Shown: positions 35,181-44,932, counted from the stretch's first letter. The stretch: DNA of 64,000 nucleotides from Thermodesulfobacteriota bacterium (GCA_040754335.1 JBFMCV010000002.1:124001-188000); one strand, 5' to 3'. Translations and numbers: made by a program. Notes: generated by a model not told the origin, from the sequence alone.

Positions 35181-37965
35181 AGCATTACCCGATCCCGATA
35201 ACGCCCGCACCGCTTTAGAGCGTTTCAGAGAACTCCACAGGGACATACCGTCCGGGAAGAAAGAGATTCTCGAGACGCTCGCCTCGTGGAGCTCGTTTTT
35301 GAGAAGAGCGGTACTGCGAGACCCCGGGATACTCGACTACCTCGATTCACCGAAAACACTCAAAACGAAAAAAGAGCCCTCACTCTTTTCCGGAGAAGCG
35401 GGCGATATAATGATCTCCTCCCGCTCGCAGGCGGAGCTTCAGGCGCGCCTCACGCAGTACAAATACAGGGAGCTTGCGAGGATCGCGTACAGGGACATCT
35501 CGGGCGCGGCTCCGTTCCCCGATACGATGGAGGAGCTCTCGGACCTCGCGTGCGCAATTATCGAAGCCGTCGCCGCATATCACAGGAAAGAGCTCGGGAT
35601 GGACGGAGCTGGCGGGTTCGTCGTCCTCGGTATGGGCAAGCTCGGCGGGAGGGAGCTTAACCTGAGCTCGGACGTCGATCTCATATATATTTACAGGGAC
35701 AAGGGCGACCCCGACCCTTTCTTCAAGCTCGGCGAAAGGGCGACCAAGACACTCAGCGCATTGACCGAGGACGGTTTCCTTTACAGGGTGGACCTCGGAT
35801 TGAGGCCCGGCGGGAACAAGAGCCACGTCTCGATCCCGTTCGAGGGCGCGCTCGAGCACTACTTCTACTGGGGGGACACGTGGGAGAGGGCGGCGATGAT
35901 AAAGGCGAGGCCTGTCGCCGGTGACATGCGCCTGGGCGGCGAATTCATCCGCGAGATAGAGCCCTTCGTGTACAAGAAGTTCCTCGACTACACATCGATC
36001 GAGGACTTGAAGGACATGAAGATGAAGCTCGACAGGCTGGAGAAGAAGCGGGACGTGAAGCTCGGCAGGGGAGGCATAAGGGAGATAGAGTTCTTCATAC
36101 AGGCGCTCCAGCTGGTGAACGGCGGGGCGGTGAAGGGCATAAGGGAAAGCAACACTCTCAGCAGCCTTGAGAAATTAAGAGCGAACAGGATAATCGACGA
36201 GGAAGTCCACGAGACTCTCTCTTCGTCCTATCTCTTTTTAAGGAAGGTCGAGCATTACATACAGATCGCCGACGAAAGGCAGACGCACAAGATACCGGCT
36301 TCACCCGACGAGATAGAAAAGCTCGCGAAGAGGACGGGTCTAAGCGGCAGGGACGAGTTCGAGGCCCTCTACGCCGATAAAACGTCCGCTGTATCCAAGA
36401 TATTCAAGAGCCTCTTTTACGAGCCGTCGGAGAAGACCGAAGAGGTCGGAAGGGAGTTCCTCAGGGTGGCGGATTTCCTCACGGAGGGGAACATAGACGA
36501 AAATGAAGCGGTCGATAATCTTAAAAAACTCGGATTCAAAAACCCGGCGAGCGCGATCGACCTCTTCTCGAAGCTCCTCGACCCGAGGAGGGGCGCGCTT
36601 ACGCGCGAGGGGCGCGTCACGACCAGGCGCGTCATACCCGCGTTCCTGGGAAGCATACTGAAGTCCCCCGACCCCGACGCAGCGCTCATAAACCTCGAGC
36701 GGTTCGTCTCTGGAATCGGATGGAGGACTTCGATCTACGCGGTGCTTCTCGAGAACCCCGACATCATGGAGCTCCTCTCGAAGCTCTTCTCCACGAGCGG
36801 GTATCTCTCGAGCTTCCTCATCAGGCACCCCGAGTACCTGGACGTCATAACATTAAGGAGCGTGAGAACGGAGTTCGCGTCGAAGGAGGACATGATAGGG
36901 GAGCTCGAATCGGCCCTCGCGGAGGAAAGCGACTATGGAGATAAGCTCGACGCGATAAGGAGGTTCAGGCACGTGGAGACGCTCAAGATCTGCCTCAGGG
37001 ATCTCAACAACGAGGTGGACCCGTTCTACGTCGGCTGGTACCTCTCTCTCGTGGCCGAGGCGGTGCTCGAGGTCGGGCTCGGGCTAGCTTGGGACATGAT
37101 TGCCGGCAAAGAGAAAGCGAGGGAAAGGAGAAAGGGCCCGCGCATGACCGTCCTCGGCATGGGGAAGCTGGGCGGCCGCGAGCTCAGTTATAATTCCGAC
37201 CTCGACGTGATATTCATATACGACGGTAAGCCCGAGGAGCACGAGTTCTTCTCGAAGCTCGGACAGAAGGTAATCTCAATACTCTCCGTTCCTACGGGCG
37301 AGGGGCTCGCATACAAGATAGACATGGGTCTCAGGCCCTCGGGGCGCTCGGGCGCGCTCGTCACGTCATACGACGCCTTCACGAAATACCAGGAGGAGAG
37401 CGCCCAGATATGGGAGAGGCAGGCGTTACTCAGGGCGAAGCCTTCGGCGGGGGATGAAAAGCTCGGGAAGCGCGTATCCGGGTCGATAGAGGAATTAGTC
37501 TACGGAAGGCCTGTGCCGCCTGATTTCCACAGGGAGATCAAGCGCCTCCGCGCGAGGATGGAGACCGAGCTCGCGAGGGAGAGCGCTAAGAAGCTCAACA
37601 TCAAGACCGGCAGGGGCGGCATAGTGGACATCGAGTTCCTCGTCCAGATGCTGCAGCTCAGGCACGGTGGGGAGTACAGGGAAGTGAGGGGACAGAACAC
37701 TCTCGACGCGCTTAACGGGCTCCGGGACGCGGGGATAATAAAGGAGAAAGAGTACGAGGCGCTCTCGGACGGGCTTTACTTCTTGAAGAGGATGGAGAAC
37801 CTGCTGCGCCTTCTGCACGACAGGTCGATCAACGAGCTCTACGAGAGCGATTTCGAGAAGCTATCGGCGGAGTTCGGCATGGAGCCCGGCGGAAAGGATC
37901 TCCGTGAAAAGTATATAGCCAAAACCAGTACGATCAGGAAGATATACGACAGGTATTTCAAATGA
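35173..37965 (+). CDS. glnE: Glutamine synthetase adenylyltransferase/adenylyl-removing enzyme
   Basis: 930 residues, normal for GlnE. Two nucleotidyltransferase domains each carry the signature: GMGKLGGRELNLSSDVDLIYIY (N-terminal, adenylyl-removing) and GMGKLGGRELSYNSDLDVIFIY (C-terminal, adenylylating), each followed by a helical domain with GRGGIREIEF or GRGGIVDIEFLVQML. It switches glutamine synthetase on and off in response to PII. The TTG start overlaps the preceding small gene. The frame reads straight through with no break. Confidence 0.97.
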   Translation: MNRALPDPDNARTALERFRELHRDIPSGKKEILETLASWSSFLRRAVLRDPGILDYLDSPKTLKTKKEPSLFSGEAGDIMISSRSQAELQARLTQYKYRELARIAYRDISGAAPFPDTMEELSDLACAIIEAVAAYHRKELGMDGAGGFVVLGMGKLGGRELNLSSDVDLIYIYRDKGDPDPFFKLGERATKTLSALTEDGFLYRVDLGLRPGGNKSHVSIPFEGALEHYFYWGDTWERAAMIKARPVAGDMRLGGEFIREIEPFVYKKFLDYTSIEDLKDMKMKLDRLEKKRDVKLGRGGIREIEFFIQALQLVNGGAVKGIRESNTLSSLEKLRANRIIDEEVHETLSSSYLFLRKVEHYIQIADERQTHKIPASPDEIEKLAKRTGLSGRDEFEALYADKTSAVSKIFKSLFYEPSEKTEEVGREFLRVADFLTEGNIDENEAVDNLKKLGFKNPASAIDLFSKLLDPRRGALTREGRVTTRRVIPAFLGSILKSPDPDAALINLERFVSGIGWRTSIYAVLLENPDIMELLSKLFSTSGYLSSFLIRHPEYLDVITLRSVRTEFASKEDMIGELESALAEESDYGDKLDAIRRFRHVETLKICLRDLNNEVDPFYVGWYLSLVAEAVLEVGLGLAWDMIAGKEKARERRKGPRMTVLGMGKLGGRELSYNSDLDVIFIYDGKPEEHEFFSKLGQKVISILSVPTGEGLAYKIDMGLRPSGRSGALVTSYDAFTKYQEESAQIWERQALLRAKPSAGDEKLGKRVSGSIEELVYGRPVPPDFHREIKRLRARMETELARESAKKLNIKTGRGGIVDIEFLVQMLQLRHGGEYREVRGQNTLDALNGLRDAGIIKEKEYEALSDGLYFLKRMENLLRLLHDRSINELYESDFEKLSAEFGMEPGGKDLREKYIAKTSTIRKIYDRYFK

Positions 37966-38010
37966 CGGGCGCGGACGTGACGACCGCCTGCATGAAGGGC
38001 TGATAACGAT

Positions 38011-39426
38011 ATGAGCAGGTTCAAGAGCTGTATATTCATCATGGCGGACGGCGCGAGGGCGGACGTCTTTACGGATCTGCTTCAAAAGGGAGAGCTGCCG
38101 AACATATCGCGGTACATAGTCGAGAGAGGTTCCTACAGGATAGCGTCCTCCGTATTCCCGTCGACTACAGGACCGGCATACACGCCGTACATATTCGGGA
38201 AGTATCCCGGCAGATGCAACTTCCCCGGAATAAGGTGGTTCGACAGGTCCGTTTACCCCGATAGACGCAGGCTCTTCTCTTTCCGCCGCTTCAGGAGCTA
38301 CATCGGTCTAGAGACGTATTTCATGAACAGCGACGTCTCGGCGGACAACACGAGCATTTTCGAGATATTCCCCCGGAGCGGGAACATACTGAACGAGCTT
38401 TCGCGCGGGGTGAGCTTCAAGTACGACAAGACCCGGTTCTCGAAGCTCTATTACAAGGTAAAGGGACATTTCACGGACAAGAGCGACGAGGTCGATTTGG
38501 TCGCGAGCCGGATACTGCTCCGCGAGCTCGAAGAGATGCACGATTTCATATTCGTAGTGTTCCTGGGCATAGACACGTACTCGCACATCAACCACCCGTT
38601 CCACAGGAAGGTGCTCGACTCATATGCGAGGATAGACGAGACCGTCGGGCTTGCGGCGAGGAAGCTCGAATCCGAAGGGAGGCTCGATGAGACGCTCATC
38701 GTCATCGGCAGCGACCACGGGCTCACGCAGACTCATTCCCATTTCGATTCGCTCGGGTTCATGAATCACAGAGGGTACAGGACATTCTACTACCCGAACG
38801 TCTTCAGGCATTTCACGGACGCGGACGCCGCGTGTCTCATTTCCGGGAACGCCATGGCCAACATATACGTGAAGAGCCCCCAGGGCTGGGGGAGGAAATC
38901 GACTTTTGAAGAGCTCGGCGGGCTCGCGGATAGTTTCCTCGAAAGGCCCGAGGTCGATATTGTCGCGGGGCTCGACGAGAAGGGGAGGGCGAGGATAAAG
39001 AGCGCGAGAGGCGAGGCGGCGGGCTGGATCGACGGGGGGGGATTCATAAACTACGAAAGGATATCGGGCGACCCGTTCGGGTATAACGGCATGCCGGGGA
39101 AAATGAGCGCGGAAGAGGCGCTCGACCTGAGCTTCGATACGCGCTACCCTGACGCGCTTCTCCAGATAATGCAGCTCCTCGAAGCCCCGCGCACGGGCGA
39201 CCTCGTCCTGAGCGCCAACCCGGGCTTCGACCTCCGGGCTAAGCACGAGAACCCGGAGCACCGCTCCTCGCACGGAGCGCTCTTCAGGGAGCACATGCTC
39301 GTACCGGTGGCGATGAGCGCGGAAATCAAAAAAGAGCGGCTCCGTACGGTCGATCTATATCCCACTATTCTGAGCCTGATGGGAAAGCCTCTGCCCGACG
39401 TCATCGACGGCGCGGACCTGAGCTGA
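38011..39426 (+). CDS. Alkaline-phosphatase-fold phosphodiesterase/nucleotide pyrophosphatase family protein
   Basis: 471 residues. Two-metal hydrolase motifs are in order: first aspartate IMADGARADVF (D13), nucleophile threonine in FPSTTGPAYTPYIFG (about residues 52-53), LGIDTYSHINHPFH and IGSDHGLTQTHSHFD, then a late histidine in EHRSSHGALF. This is the type I phosphodiesterase/pyrophosphatase group (PF01663). There is no signal peptide, so it is likely cytoplasmic. The substrate is unknown; nucleotides, phospholipid head groups and sugar phosphates are all possible. It follows glnE by 45 bases on the same strand. Confidence 0.85.
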   Translation: MSRFKSCIFIMADGARADVFTDLLQKGELPNISRYIVERGSYRIASSVFPSTTGPAYTPYIFGKYPGRCNFPGIRWFDRSVYPDRRRLFSFRRFRSYIGLETYFMNSDVSADNTSIFEIFPRSGNILNELSRGVSFKYDKTRFSKLYYKVKGHFTDKSDEVDLVASRILLRELEEMHDFIFVVFLGIDTYSHINHPFHRKVLDSYARIDETVGLAARKLESEGRLDETLIVIGSDHGLTQTHSHFDSLGFMNHRGYRTFYYPNVFRHFTDADAACLISGNAMANIYVKSPQGWGRKSTFEELGGLADSFLERPEVDIVAGLDEKGRARIKSARGEAAGWIDGGGFINYERISGDPFGYNGMPGKMSAEEALDLSFDTRYPDALLQIMQLLEAPRTGDLVLSANPGFDLRAKHENPEHRSSHGALFREHMLVPVAMSAEIKKERLRTVDLYPTILSLMGKPLPDVIDGADLS

Positions 39427-39456
39427 CGGTAAGAAGGTGCGGGTTCCGGAAGCCTG

Positions 39457-41481
39457 TCATGAAAACAGCGCCCTCGCTACCGCTTCCGATATGAAGAGCA
39501 TCACCGCGCCCCAGAGGAAGTAGCGCCATATATCCCTGTATACCTTCACGAGACCGGGCGTATCTTCAACGGCCGGCTTTTCGGGAGCTATCTCCAGCTT
39601 CGCGAGGTTAGACTCTCTCGGGTCTACGTTCACCGCGAACTTGTACGAATCCTTTCCCGATTCCCTCACTGCGTATATGCCGGGCTCGTACGCGCTTTCA
39701 AAAACCGCGCGAGCCGTATCGATTGCGTATCTCTTCCCCGAGGGGCTTACGACTTCGGCGTTCCCGGCACCGGCCTCAAGGTCGAGCGGCACAGCGCCGC
39801 CCGCGGTGAAGTTCCTCCTGCCTTCGCCTGCGGAGCCGGGTATATCGAGGAAACCCTTCACGACAGGGAGGAACACCGTGGTGATGGAGAAATTGTTCCA
39901 GCTCGGGTCGGCGGTGGAGGTGACGAGGAAGACGCTCCCTTTGCCGCGGGATTTCTTCACCATGAACGGGTCGCCGCCTTCGAGCCCGAGGATGACTTCC
40001 GCTTCCGGGGAGGGTACGGTCTTTATATACTTTCTTATAGCGACCTGGCCGAGCCTCTCTCCGACGTCCCTGGGAAAGACGGTCTCAACGCCGGGGGCTA
40101 TCTTAGTCTCTCTCTCCTCGTCCGCTACAAGCTCTCCGGGGAGGAGGTCTTTCAGGAGCGCGTTGTATGAGGACGCCCTGACGCGCTCGCCCAGGAATAT
40201 CACTGCCGTGCCGCCCCGGGAAACGAACTCCCCGAGCTCTTTCGCGCTCGCCTCCGATATGTCCCCGACGTTTGCGAGGAATACGAGGTCGTACCCCGAG
40301 AGCTTTTCGCCGAGGAAGGAGTCGTTGTCCTTGACCGTAATCCGGGCTCCCGAAATTTCCGAGATCGTCTCGGCCGCCCTCGCGAGGTAATAGGTCTCGG
40401 ATAACCTCGCGTCCTCCCTCGGGTCTCCGTCCACGATAAGCACGTTGAAGTCGTCCCCGCCGGAAAGCACGAAGTACCTCGTGTCGTCTACCGTGAGCTT
40501 GTCATGGGGTATACGGGCCGAGCCTTCCCGGAACGCGTTCTTTTTATTGCCGAACGGCGCGTCCCGGGCATCGCCCGGGGACCTGTCCTGAGCTTTGTCG
40601 AAGGATTCGTCCCCGGAAATATATTCCCCCGGAATCGTGAACTCGTTCGTTACCGTCCCCCCGGGCGGTATGTCAAGGTATGCGCTCAGCTCTTCCCCCG
40701 CGGCGCTCAATGTCGCGAGGAGAGACTCCTCGGGCCTGTCCGAAAAATTGGAGACCGAGACCCCTATCGTTACGGAGTCCTTGCCGTATCCCGTTTCTGC
40801 GCCGGTCACGGCGCGGTTCGAAGGCGCTTCCCCTGAAACGTCTATAATCCTGAGCCAGTCTCTATCGATTTTTTCGTTCTGCCATCCGTTCTTCTGGAGG
40901 TCCGTTATGAATACGACCTCCTTGCTCCCGCCGGGCGCGCTTTCGAGTGCGGACCAGGCCTCGGCGAGCCTCTTTTCGTTATCCGCGAACGTGCTTGATA
41001 ACTTTACGGCTCCCAGTCCCTCGCGCAGAGATTGTTTGTCTCCCGAAGGCGCGAGCCTCCCTTCTCCTCCGGCTACGAGCGGGGCGACTACGGCGAAGCT
41101 CCCGTCGGGGAGAGTTTCTATCAGCTCAGAGGCTATCTGCCTTGCGCGCCCGAAGTTGTCCCCGTACCCCATGCTGAAGGAGTTGTCCACTATGACCGCG
41201 AGCGCTTGGGGTTCGACGCTTCCGGCGGGGGCGAATGAGAAGAGCGCGGGCTTCGCGAATACGAGGACGAGCAGCACGATTACGCACGCTCTCAGGAGCA
41301 GCAGCAAAAGGTCTTTCAGCCTCGACCTCGCCGACGCATCGCCCTGCGAGGCTATGAGGAACCTGACCGCGGGGAATTTTTTTACGGCGCCCGACTTCCT
41401 CGATATGAGGTGCGCGATCACGGGCAGGGCGACTGCCGCGATGCCTATCAGAAACAGCGGGTTAAGGAAGGAAAAATTCAA
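39457..41481 (-). CDS. BatA-type membrane protein with VWA domain
   Basis: 674 residues. The N-terminus is the BatA_N region: a membrane segment (LFLIGIAAVALPVIAHLI), RLKDLLLLLLRACVIVLLVL and ALAVIVDNSFSMGYG, a VWA metal site (DNSFS). A beta-rich middle and a class-I glutamine-amidotransferase-like segment (FNVLIVDGDPRED to GTAVIFLGERV) follow. One membrane segment closes the chain. Around residues 290-305 the peptide ESFDKAQDRSPGDA is encoded by a dispersed DNA repeat inserted in frame. It is 11 bases after the DUF58 gene. These pairs usually accompany MoxR ATPases, but none is present here. Confidence 0.88.
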   Translation of the reverse strand: MNFSFLNPLFLIGIAAVALPVIAHLISRKSGAVKKFPAVRFLIASQGDASARSRLKDLLLLLLRACVIVLLVLVFAKPALFSFAPAGSVEPQALAVIVDNSFSMGYGDNFGRARQIASELIETLPDGSFAVVAPLVAGGEGRLAPSGDKQSLREGLGAVKLSSTFADNEKRLAEAWSALESAPGGSKEVVFITDLQKNGWQNEKIDRDWLRIIDVSGEAPSNRAVTGAETGYGKDSVTIGVSVSNFSDRPEESLLATLSAAGEELSAYLDIPPGGTVTNEFTIPGEYISGDESFDKAQDRSPGDARDAPFGNKKNAFREGSARIPHDKLTVDDTRYFVLSGGDDFNVLIVDGDPREDARLSETYYLARAAETISEISGARITVKDNDSFLGEKLSGYDLVFLANVGDISEASAKELGEFVSRGGTAVIFLGERVRASSYNALLKDLLPGELVADEERETKIAPGVETVFPRDVGERLGQVAIRKYIKTVPSPEAEVILGLEGGDPFMVKKSRGKGSVFLVTSTADPSWNNFSITTVFLPVVKGFLDIPGSAGEGRRNFTAGGAVPLDLEAGAGNAEVVSPSGKRYAIDTARAVFESAYEPGIYAVRESGKDSYKFAVNVDPRESNLAKLEIAPEKPAVEDTPGLVKVYRDIWRYFLWGAVMLFISEAVARALFS
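40583..40604 (-). repeat. Dispersed repeat inserted in frame in the BatA-like gene
   Basis: The bases CCTGTCCTGAGCTTTGTCGA match the reverse complement of the TTCGACA(A/G)GCTCAGGA repeat found at 34544 and 46851. Read on the coding strand it gives SFDKAQDR, in frame. The same repeat core appears in the intergenic region near 45720. Confidence 0.8.
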
Positions 41482-41492
41482 TGCCTCTCTCT

Positions 41493-42365
41493 CTATTTAT
41501 CGGCGATCTCTATAAGGGCTTCCTCGACGGGCCTTGAGGTCGGCGAGAGCACGTATCTCGACTCGTACTCGTGGCAGAGGAGTTTCAGCCTCTCCGTGAA
41601 CTCTTTTATCCTCTTCCTGTAACCTTCCCTCACGCCGTCCGTATCCACTATGACCCTTTCTTCCGACTCCATGTCGAGGAATTCGAGCGGGCCCCGGAAC
41701 GGGAACTCGGTCTCGTCCTCGTGGAGCACGTGGAATATGACCGTTTCTTTCTTCGCCGCCTTAAGGAGCTGGAGCGATTTCTCGATCTCGCCCTCGTCGG
41801 TGAGGAGGTCGGATATGATGACGAAAGACGCGTCCTGCCTGAACGTCTCGAGCGCCTTGAGAAGCGGCCCGGCAAGCGCAGTGGTTCCTGAAGGGGCGAG
41901 GGATTCGAGCTTTGCGAGTATGGGAGTAATGTACGAGTTCCCCGCCCTGGGAGGTATGACCGATAGTCCGCCGCCCGAGAACGCCCCCGCACCGACGGCA
42001 TCCCCTTGTCTCAGAAGCAGGTATGCGAGCGTCGCCGCCAGGCTCTCCGAGTACCGGAGCTTCTGGGAGCCGCCCTCGCCGTAGCCCATGGATGCGCTGC
42101 TGTCGACGAGTATGCACCAGGCGAGGTTGACCTCGTCCTCGAACTTCTTGACGTAGAGCCTGTCGTGCCGCCCGTAGAGCCGCCAGTCCACCTGCCGGAG
42201 CTCGTCACCCCGGTTGTATTCCTTGTATTCGAGGAAGTCGGGGCTTATGCCCTTGTAGAGGCTTTTATGAATGCCGGCCTTCCGGCCCCTCACGCGGGAC
42301 GGGCTCCTGAAATAAAAGCGCCTGAGACGCGAAGCCGTCTCTATGTCCAGTATGCCGTTCGCCAT
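41493..42365 (-). CDS. DUF58 domain protein
   Basis: 290 residues. Signature segments of DUF58 are present: FRSPSRVRGRKAGIHKSLYKG, DYKEYNRGDELRQVDWRLYGRHDRLYVKKFE-like stretch, and a VWA-type ILVDSSASMGYG. It is a soluble cytoplasmic partner of BatA/VWA membrane proteins and MoxR ATPases. In this family the trio is linked to envelope stress or cofactor insertion. It precedes the BatA-like gene by 11 bases. No MoxR gene is adjacent. Confidence 0.9.
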   Translation of the reverse strand: MANGILDIETASRLRRFYFRSPSRVRGRKAGIHKSLYKGISPDFLEYKEYNRGDELRQVDWRLYGRHDRLYVKKFEDEVNLAWCILVDSSASMGYGEGGSQKLRYSESLAATLAYLLLRQGDAVGAGAFSGGGLSVIPPRAGNSYITPILAKLESLAPSGTTALAGPLLKALETFRQDASFVIISDLLTDEGEIEKSLQLLKAAKKETVIFHVLHEDETEFPFRGPLEFLDMESEERVIVDTDGVREGYRKRIKEFTERLKLLCHEYESRYVLSPTSRPVEEALIEIADK

Positions 42366-42492
42366 GATTCTATATGTAACAGGATTGAATGGAAAAGTAT
42401 AACCGAGTGGCGTTGGAGATTCACTAAATAAGGAGTAGGAGCTTTCACCGCTGAGGGCGGGGTTATGGAGTCATGCCGGGGGGTATGCGGGC

Positions 42493-42984
42493 TCAGAGCA
42501 GGAGCTTCTCTATTTCCTTCGTCACGGATTCTTCCCCGAGGTTCTTCGCTATGGATATTTCCTTGACGAGCAGCGTGCGGGCCGAGTCCATTATCCGTTT
42601 CTCGCCGAAAGAGAGGTCCTTCTCCCTCTGGAGGTGGTTGATGTCCCTGAGCACGACGGCTACCTCGAATATGTCGCCGCTCTTGAGCTTGTCCGAGTAT
42701 TCGCGGTACCTTTTGTTCCAGCTCTGGCCGCCGTTCTGGTTGTTTGAGTTCCTGATCCTGGTCTTGAGTATGTCGTAAATCTTGGCTATTTGCCTTTTGG
42801 TTATCACGGGCCTCAGGCCCACGGTCTCGGCGTTATCGGTCGGAACCATCACCGTGACGTCGCTGTCGACGACCTGGAGGATGTAAAAATTCCTTTTAGT
42901 TCCGCAGATTTCCTTCGATTCTACCGACTTGATCTGCACAACGCCGTGAGCCGGGTAGACAGCCTTGTTCCCTACTTTAAACAT
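42493..42984 (-). CDS. CarD-family RNA polymerase-binding regulator
   Basis: 163 residues from ATG at 42984, which gives the family N-terminus MFKVGNKAVYPAHGVVQI (the Tudor-like RNA polymerase-interaction domain). The remaining helices (QSWNKRYREYSDKLKSGD, DINHLQREKDLSFGEKRIM) form the DNA-binding CarD C-terminal domain. CarD stabilises open promoter complexes, often at rRNA genes. The frame is open to ATG at 43029, but that adds 15 residues unlike the family. Confidence 0.94.
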   Translation of the reverse strand: MFKVGNKAVYPAHGVVQIKSVESKEICGTKRNFYILQVVDSDVTVMVPTDNAETVGLRPVITKRQIAKIYDILKTRIRNSNNQNGGQSWNKRYREYSDKLKSGDIFEVAVVLRDINHLQREKDLSFGEKRIMDSARTLLVKEISIAKNLGEESVTKEIEKLLL

Positions 42985-43208
42985 ATATATATAAGTGACC
43001 CCTTTCGTGTGATTGGCGGCGCTGCTCATTAAAATCTATCACAATTTGCGCCCCGGGTCAAATGAGCGGCCCCAGGATGAAGAAGGGTCGAAAACGGATC
43101 GGCCGGTACGGGGACGCCGATTCTGCCGAAATGACCCGCCGAAATGCTGTTCCGATGCCCCGCCTGTGCCGGGCAGCTCCTCCCGGAGTGATAGAAGTGT
43201 CCGTGATT

Positions 43209-43224
43209 CATTAAATTATTAATG
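43209..43224. promoter_or_regulatory. Palindrome upstream of pckA
   Basis: Perfect inverted repeat CATTAA-ATTA-TTAATG about 90 bases before the pckA start. A weak promoter candidate follows (TTGAAA at 43235-43240, TATACA at 43256-43261, 15-base spacer). It could be an operator. The regulator is unknown. Confidence 0.4.
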
Positions 43225-43315
43225 CGGGAGCTTCTTGAAATACAATCCTGGTTGATATACATTCTTACTTTCGCGCCGGCTCGTCACGAGCGGAAATCGA
43301 GGGAGGGGTCTTTCT

Positions 43316-44866
43316 GTGCAGATAACCGATAAAGAGCTACTCGACCGGCACGGTATAAGGAACCCCGGGAAAATCTACTACAATGCGCCCGTATCCCTCC
43401 TCTACGAGGAGGCGGTGAGGAGAGGCGAAGGGGAGATCGCGGAGGGCGGGACTATCGTAGTGTATACCGCTCCACACACCGGGCGCTCGCCCCAGGACAG
43501 GTTCATAGTGAAAGAGCGGACCTCGGAGGAAGAGATACTCTGGGGCCCTGTAAACAAGCCCATAGCCCCCGCCCATTTCGATTCGCTCTACAATAGGGTG
43601 ACAGCGCACCTCGAAGGGAAGGACCTGTTCGTAAGGGACCTCTACGTATGCGCACATCCGGAATACAGGATGCGCGTCCGCGTGATAAACGAGTTCGCGT
43701 GGCATAACATCTTCGTCAACAACCTCTTCATCAGACCCGAACGGGAGGACCTCCCCCACGAGTCTGTGGAGTTCACCGTGATAGCGGCGCCGGGGGCGGA
43801 AGCCGACCCTGACGCCGACGGCACGAGGACGGGGACGTTCATCGTGCTTAACTTCGCCAGGCGCGTGGCAATTGTAGGCGGCACGCGCTACGCGGGCGAG
43901 ATGAAGAAGTCCGTATTCACCGTGCTCAATTTCCTCCTCCCGAGGGAAGGGGTGTTCCCGATGCACTGCTCGGCGAACGTGGGGAGGGACGGGGACGTGG
44001 CCCTCTTCTTCGGGCTCTCTGGCACGGGCAAGACGACGCTCTCGGCTGACCCCGTGCGCGCGCTCATCGGTGACGACGAGCACGGCTGGTTCGACCGCGG
44101 GGTATTCAACTTCGAGGGGGGCTGCTACGCTAAAGTGATAAAGCTCAACCCCGAGACGGAGCCCGAGATATACGGCGCCTCGCTCAGGTTCGGCACTGTG
44201 CTCGAGAACGTGGAGGTCGACCCTGTCTCGCGCGGGATAAATTTCGACAGCGAGAGGTTCACCGAGAACACGAGGAGCGCATACCAGATAGACGCCCTTA
44301 AAAACATCGTACCCTCGGGTATTGGCGGGATACCAAAGAATGTATTCATGCTCACCTATGACGCCTTCGGGGTGCTCCCTCCGCTGTCGAGGCTCACGAA
44401 CGAGCAGGCGCTCTATTACTTCACGCTCGGGTATACGGCGAAAGTGGCGGGGACGGAGAGGGGCGTGACCGAGCCCCAGGCGACGTTCAGCTCCTGCTTC
44501 GGCGCGCCTTTCCTGCCGAGGCCGCCTCTATTTTACGCGGGGATGCTGAAGAAGAAGCTCGAAGAGAGCGGCGCCTCGGTGTGGCTCCTCAACACGGGGA
44601 TAACGGGTGGCCCCTACGGCGTCGGGAAGAGGATGCCGCTTCCCCAGACGAGGGCTCTCGTGAATGCCGCCGTGAGCGGGGCGCTCGACAAGGTGCCGTT
44701 TAAGGAAGTGCCGGTCTTCAGTCTCATGGTCCCTTCATCCTGCCCGGGTGTGGACGAGAAGCTGCTCGAGCCCCGCAGGAGCTGGGCCGACCCCGCCGCG
44801 TACGATGCGAAGGCGGAAGAGCTCAAGCGCAGGTTCGAGCAGGAGTTCGCGAAGCATAAGGGGTGA
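43316..44866 (+). CDS. pckA: Phosphoenolpyruvate carboxykinase (ATP)
   Basis: 516 residues. ATP-type PEPCK motifs are complete: TGRSPQDRF near the N-terminus, MHCSANVG, the kinase-1a loop GLSGTGKTTLS, and GDDEHGW (kinase 2), NFEGGCYAK and GGPYGVGKRM. It makes phosphoenolpyruvate from oxaloacetate in gluconeogenesis and releases CO2. The start is GTG at 43316, after GAGGGAGGGG. It is monocistronic. The next 975 bases are repeats. Confidence 0.97.
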   Translation: MQITDKELLDRHGIRNPGKIYYNAPVSLLYEEAVRRGEGEIAEGGTIVVYTAPHTGRSPQDRFIVKERTSEEEILWGPVNKPIAPAHFDSLYNRVTAHLEGKDLFVRDLYVCAHPEYRMRVRVINEFAWHNIFVNNLFIRPEREDLPHESVEFTVIAAPGAEADPDADGTRTGTFIVLNFARRVAIVGGTRYAGEMKKSVFTVLNFLLPREGVFPMHCSANVGRDGDVALFFGLSGTGKTTLSADPVRALIGDDEHGWFDRGVFNFEGGCYAKVIKLNPETEPEIYGASLRFGTVLENVEVDPVSRGINFDSERFTENTRSAYQIDALKNIVPSGIGGIPKNVFMLTYDAFGVLPPLSRLTNEQALYYFTLGYTAKVAGTERGVTEPQATFSSCFGAPFLPRPPLFYAGMLKKKLEESGASVWLLNTGITGGPYGVGKRMPLPQTRALVNAAVSGALDKVPFKEVPVFSLMVPSSCPGVDEKLLEPRRSWADPAAYDAKAEELKRRFEQEFAKHKG

Positions 44867-44902
44867 AAAAATCTTAAAGGATGAGAGGGTAATAGGAAGA
44901 AT

Positions 44903-44918
44903 CCGCCAATCCTATACC
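44903..44918 (-). repeat. Core relative of the GGTATA palindrome family
   Basis: On the minus strand it reads GGTATAGGATTGGCGG, matching the core-plus-right-arm of the 48-bp repeats (GGTATATAGGGTTGGCGG). The flanks give only a weak stem. Confidence 0.55.
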
Positions 44919-44932
44919 TCTCCGAATTCTCC

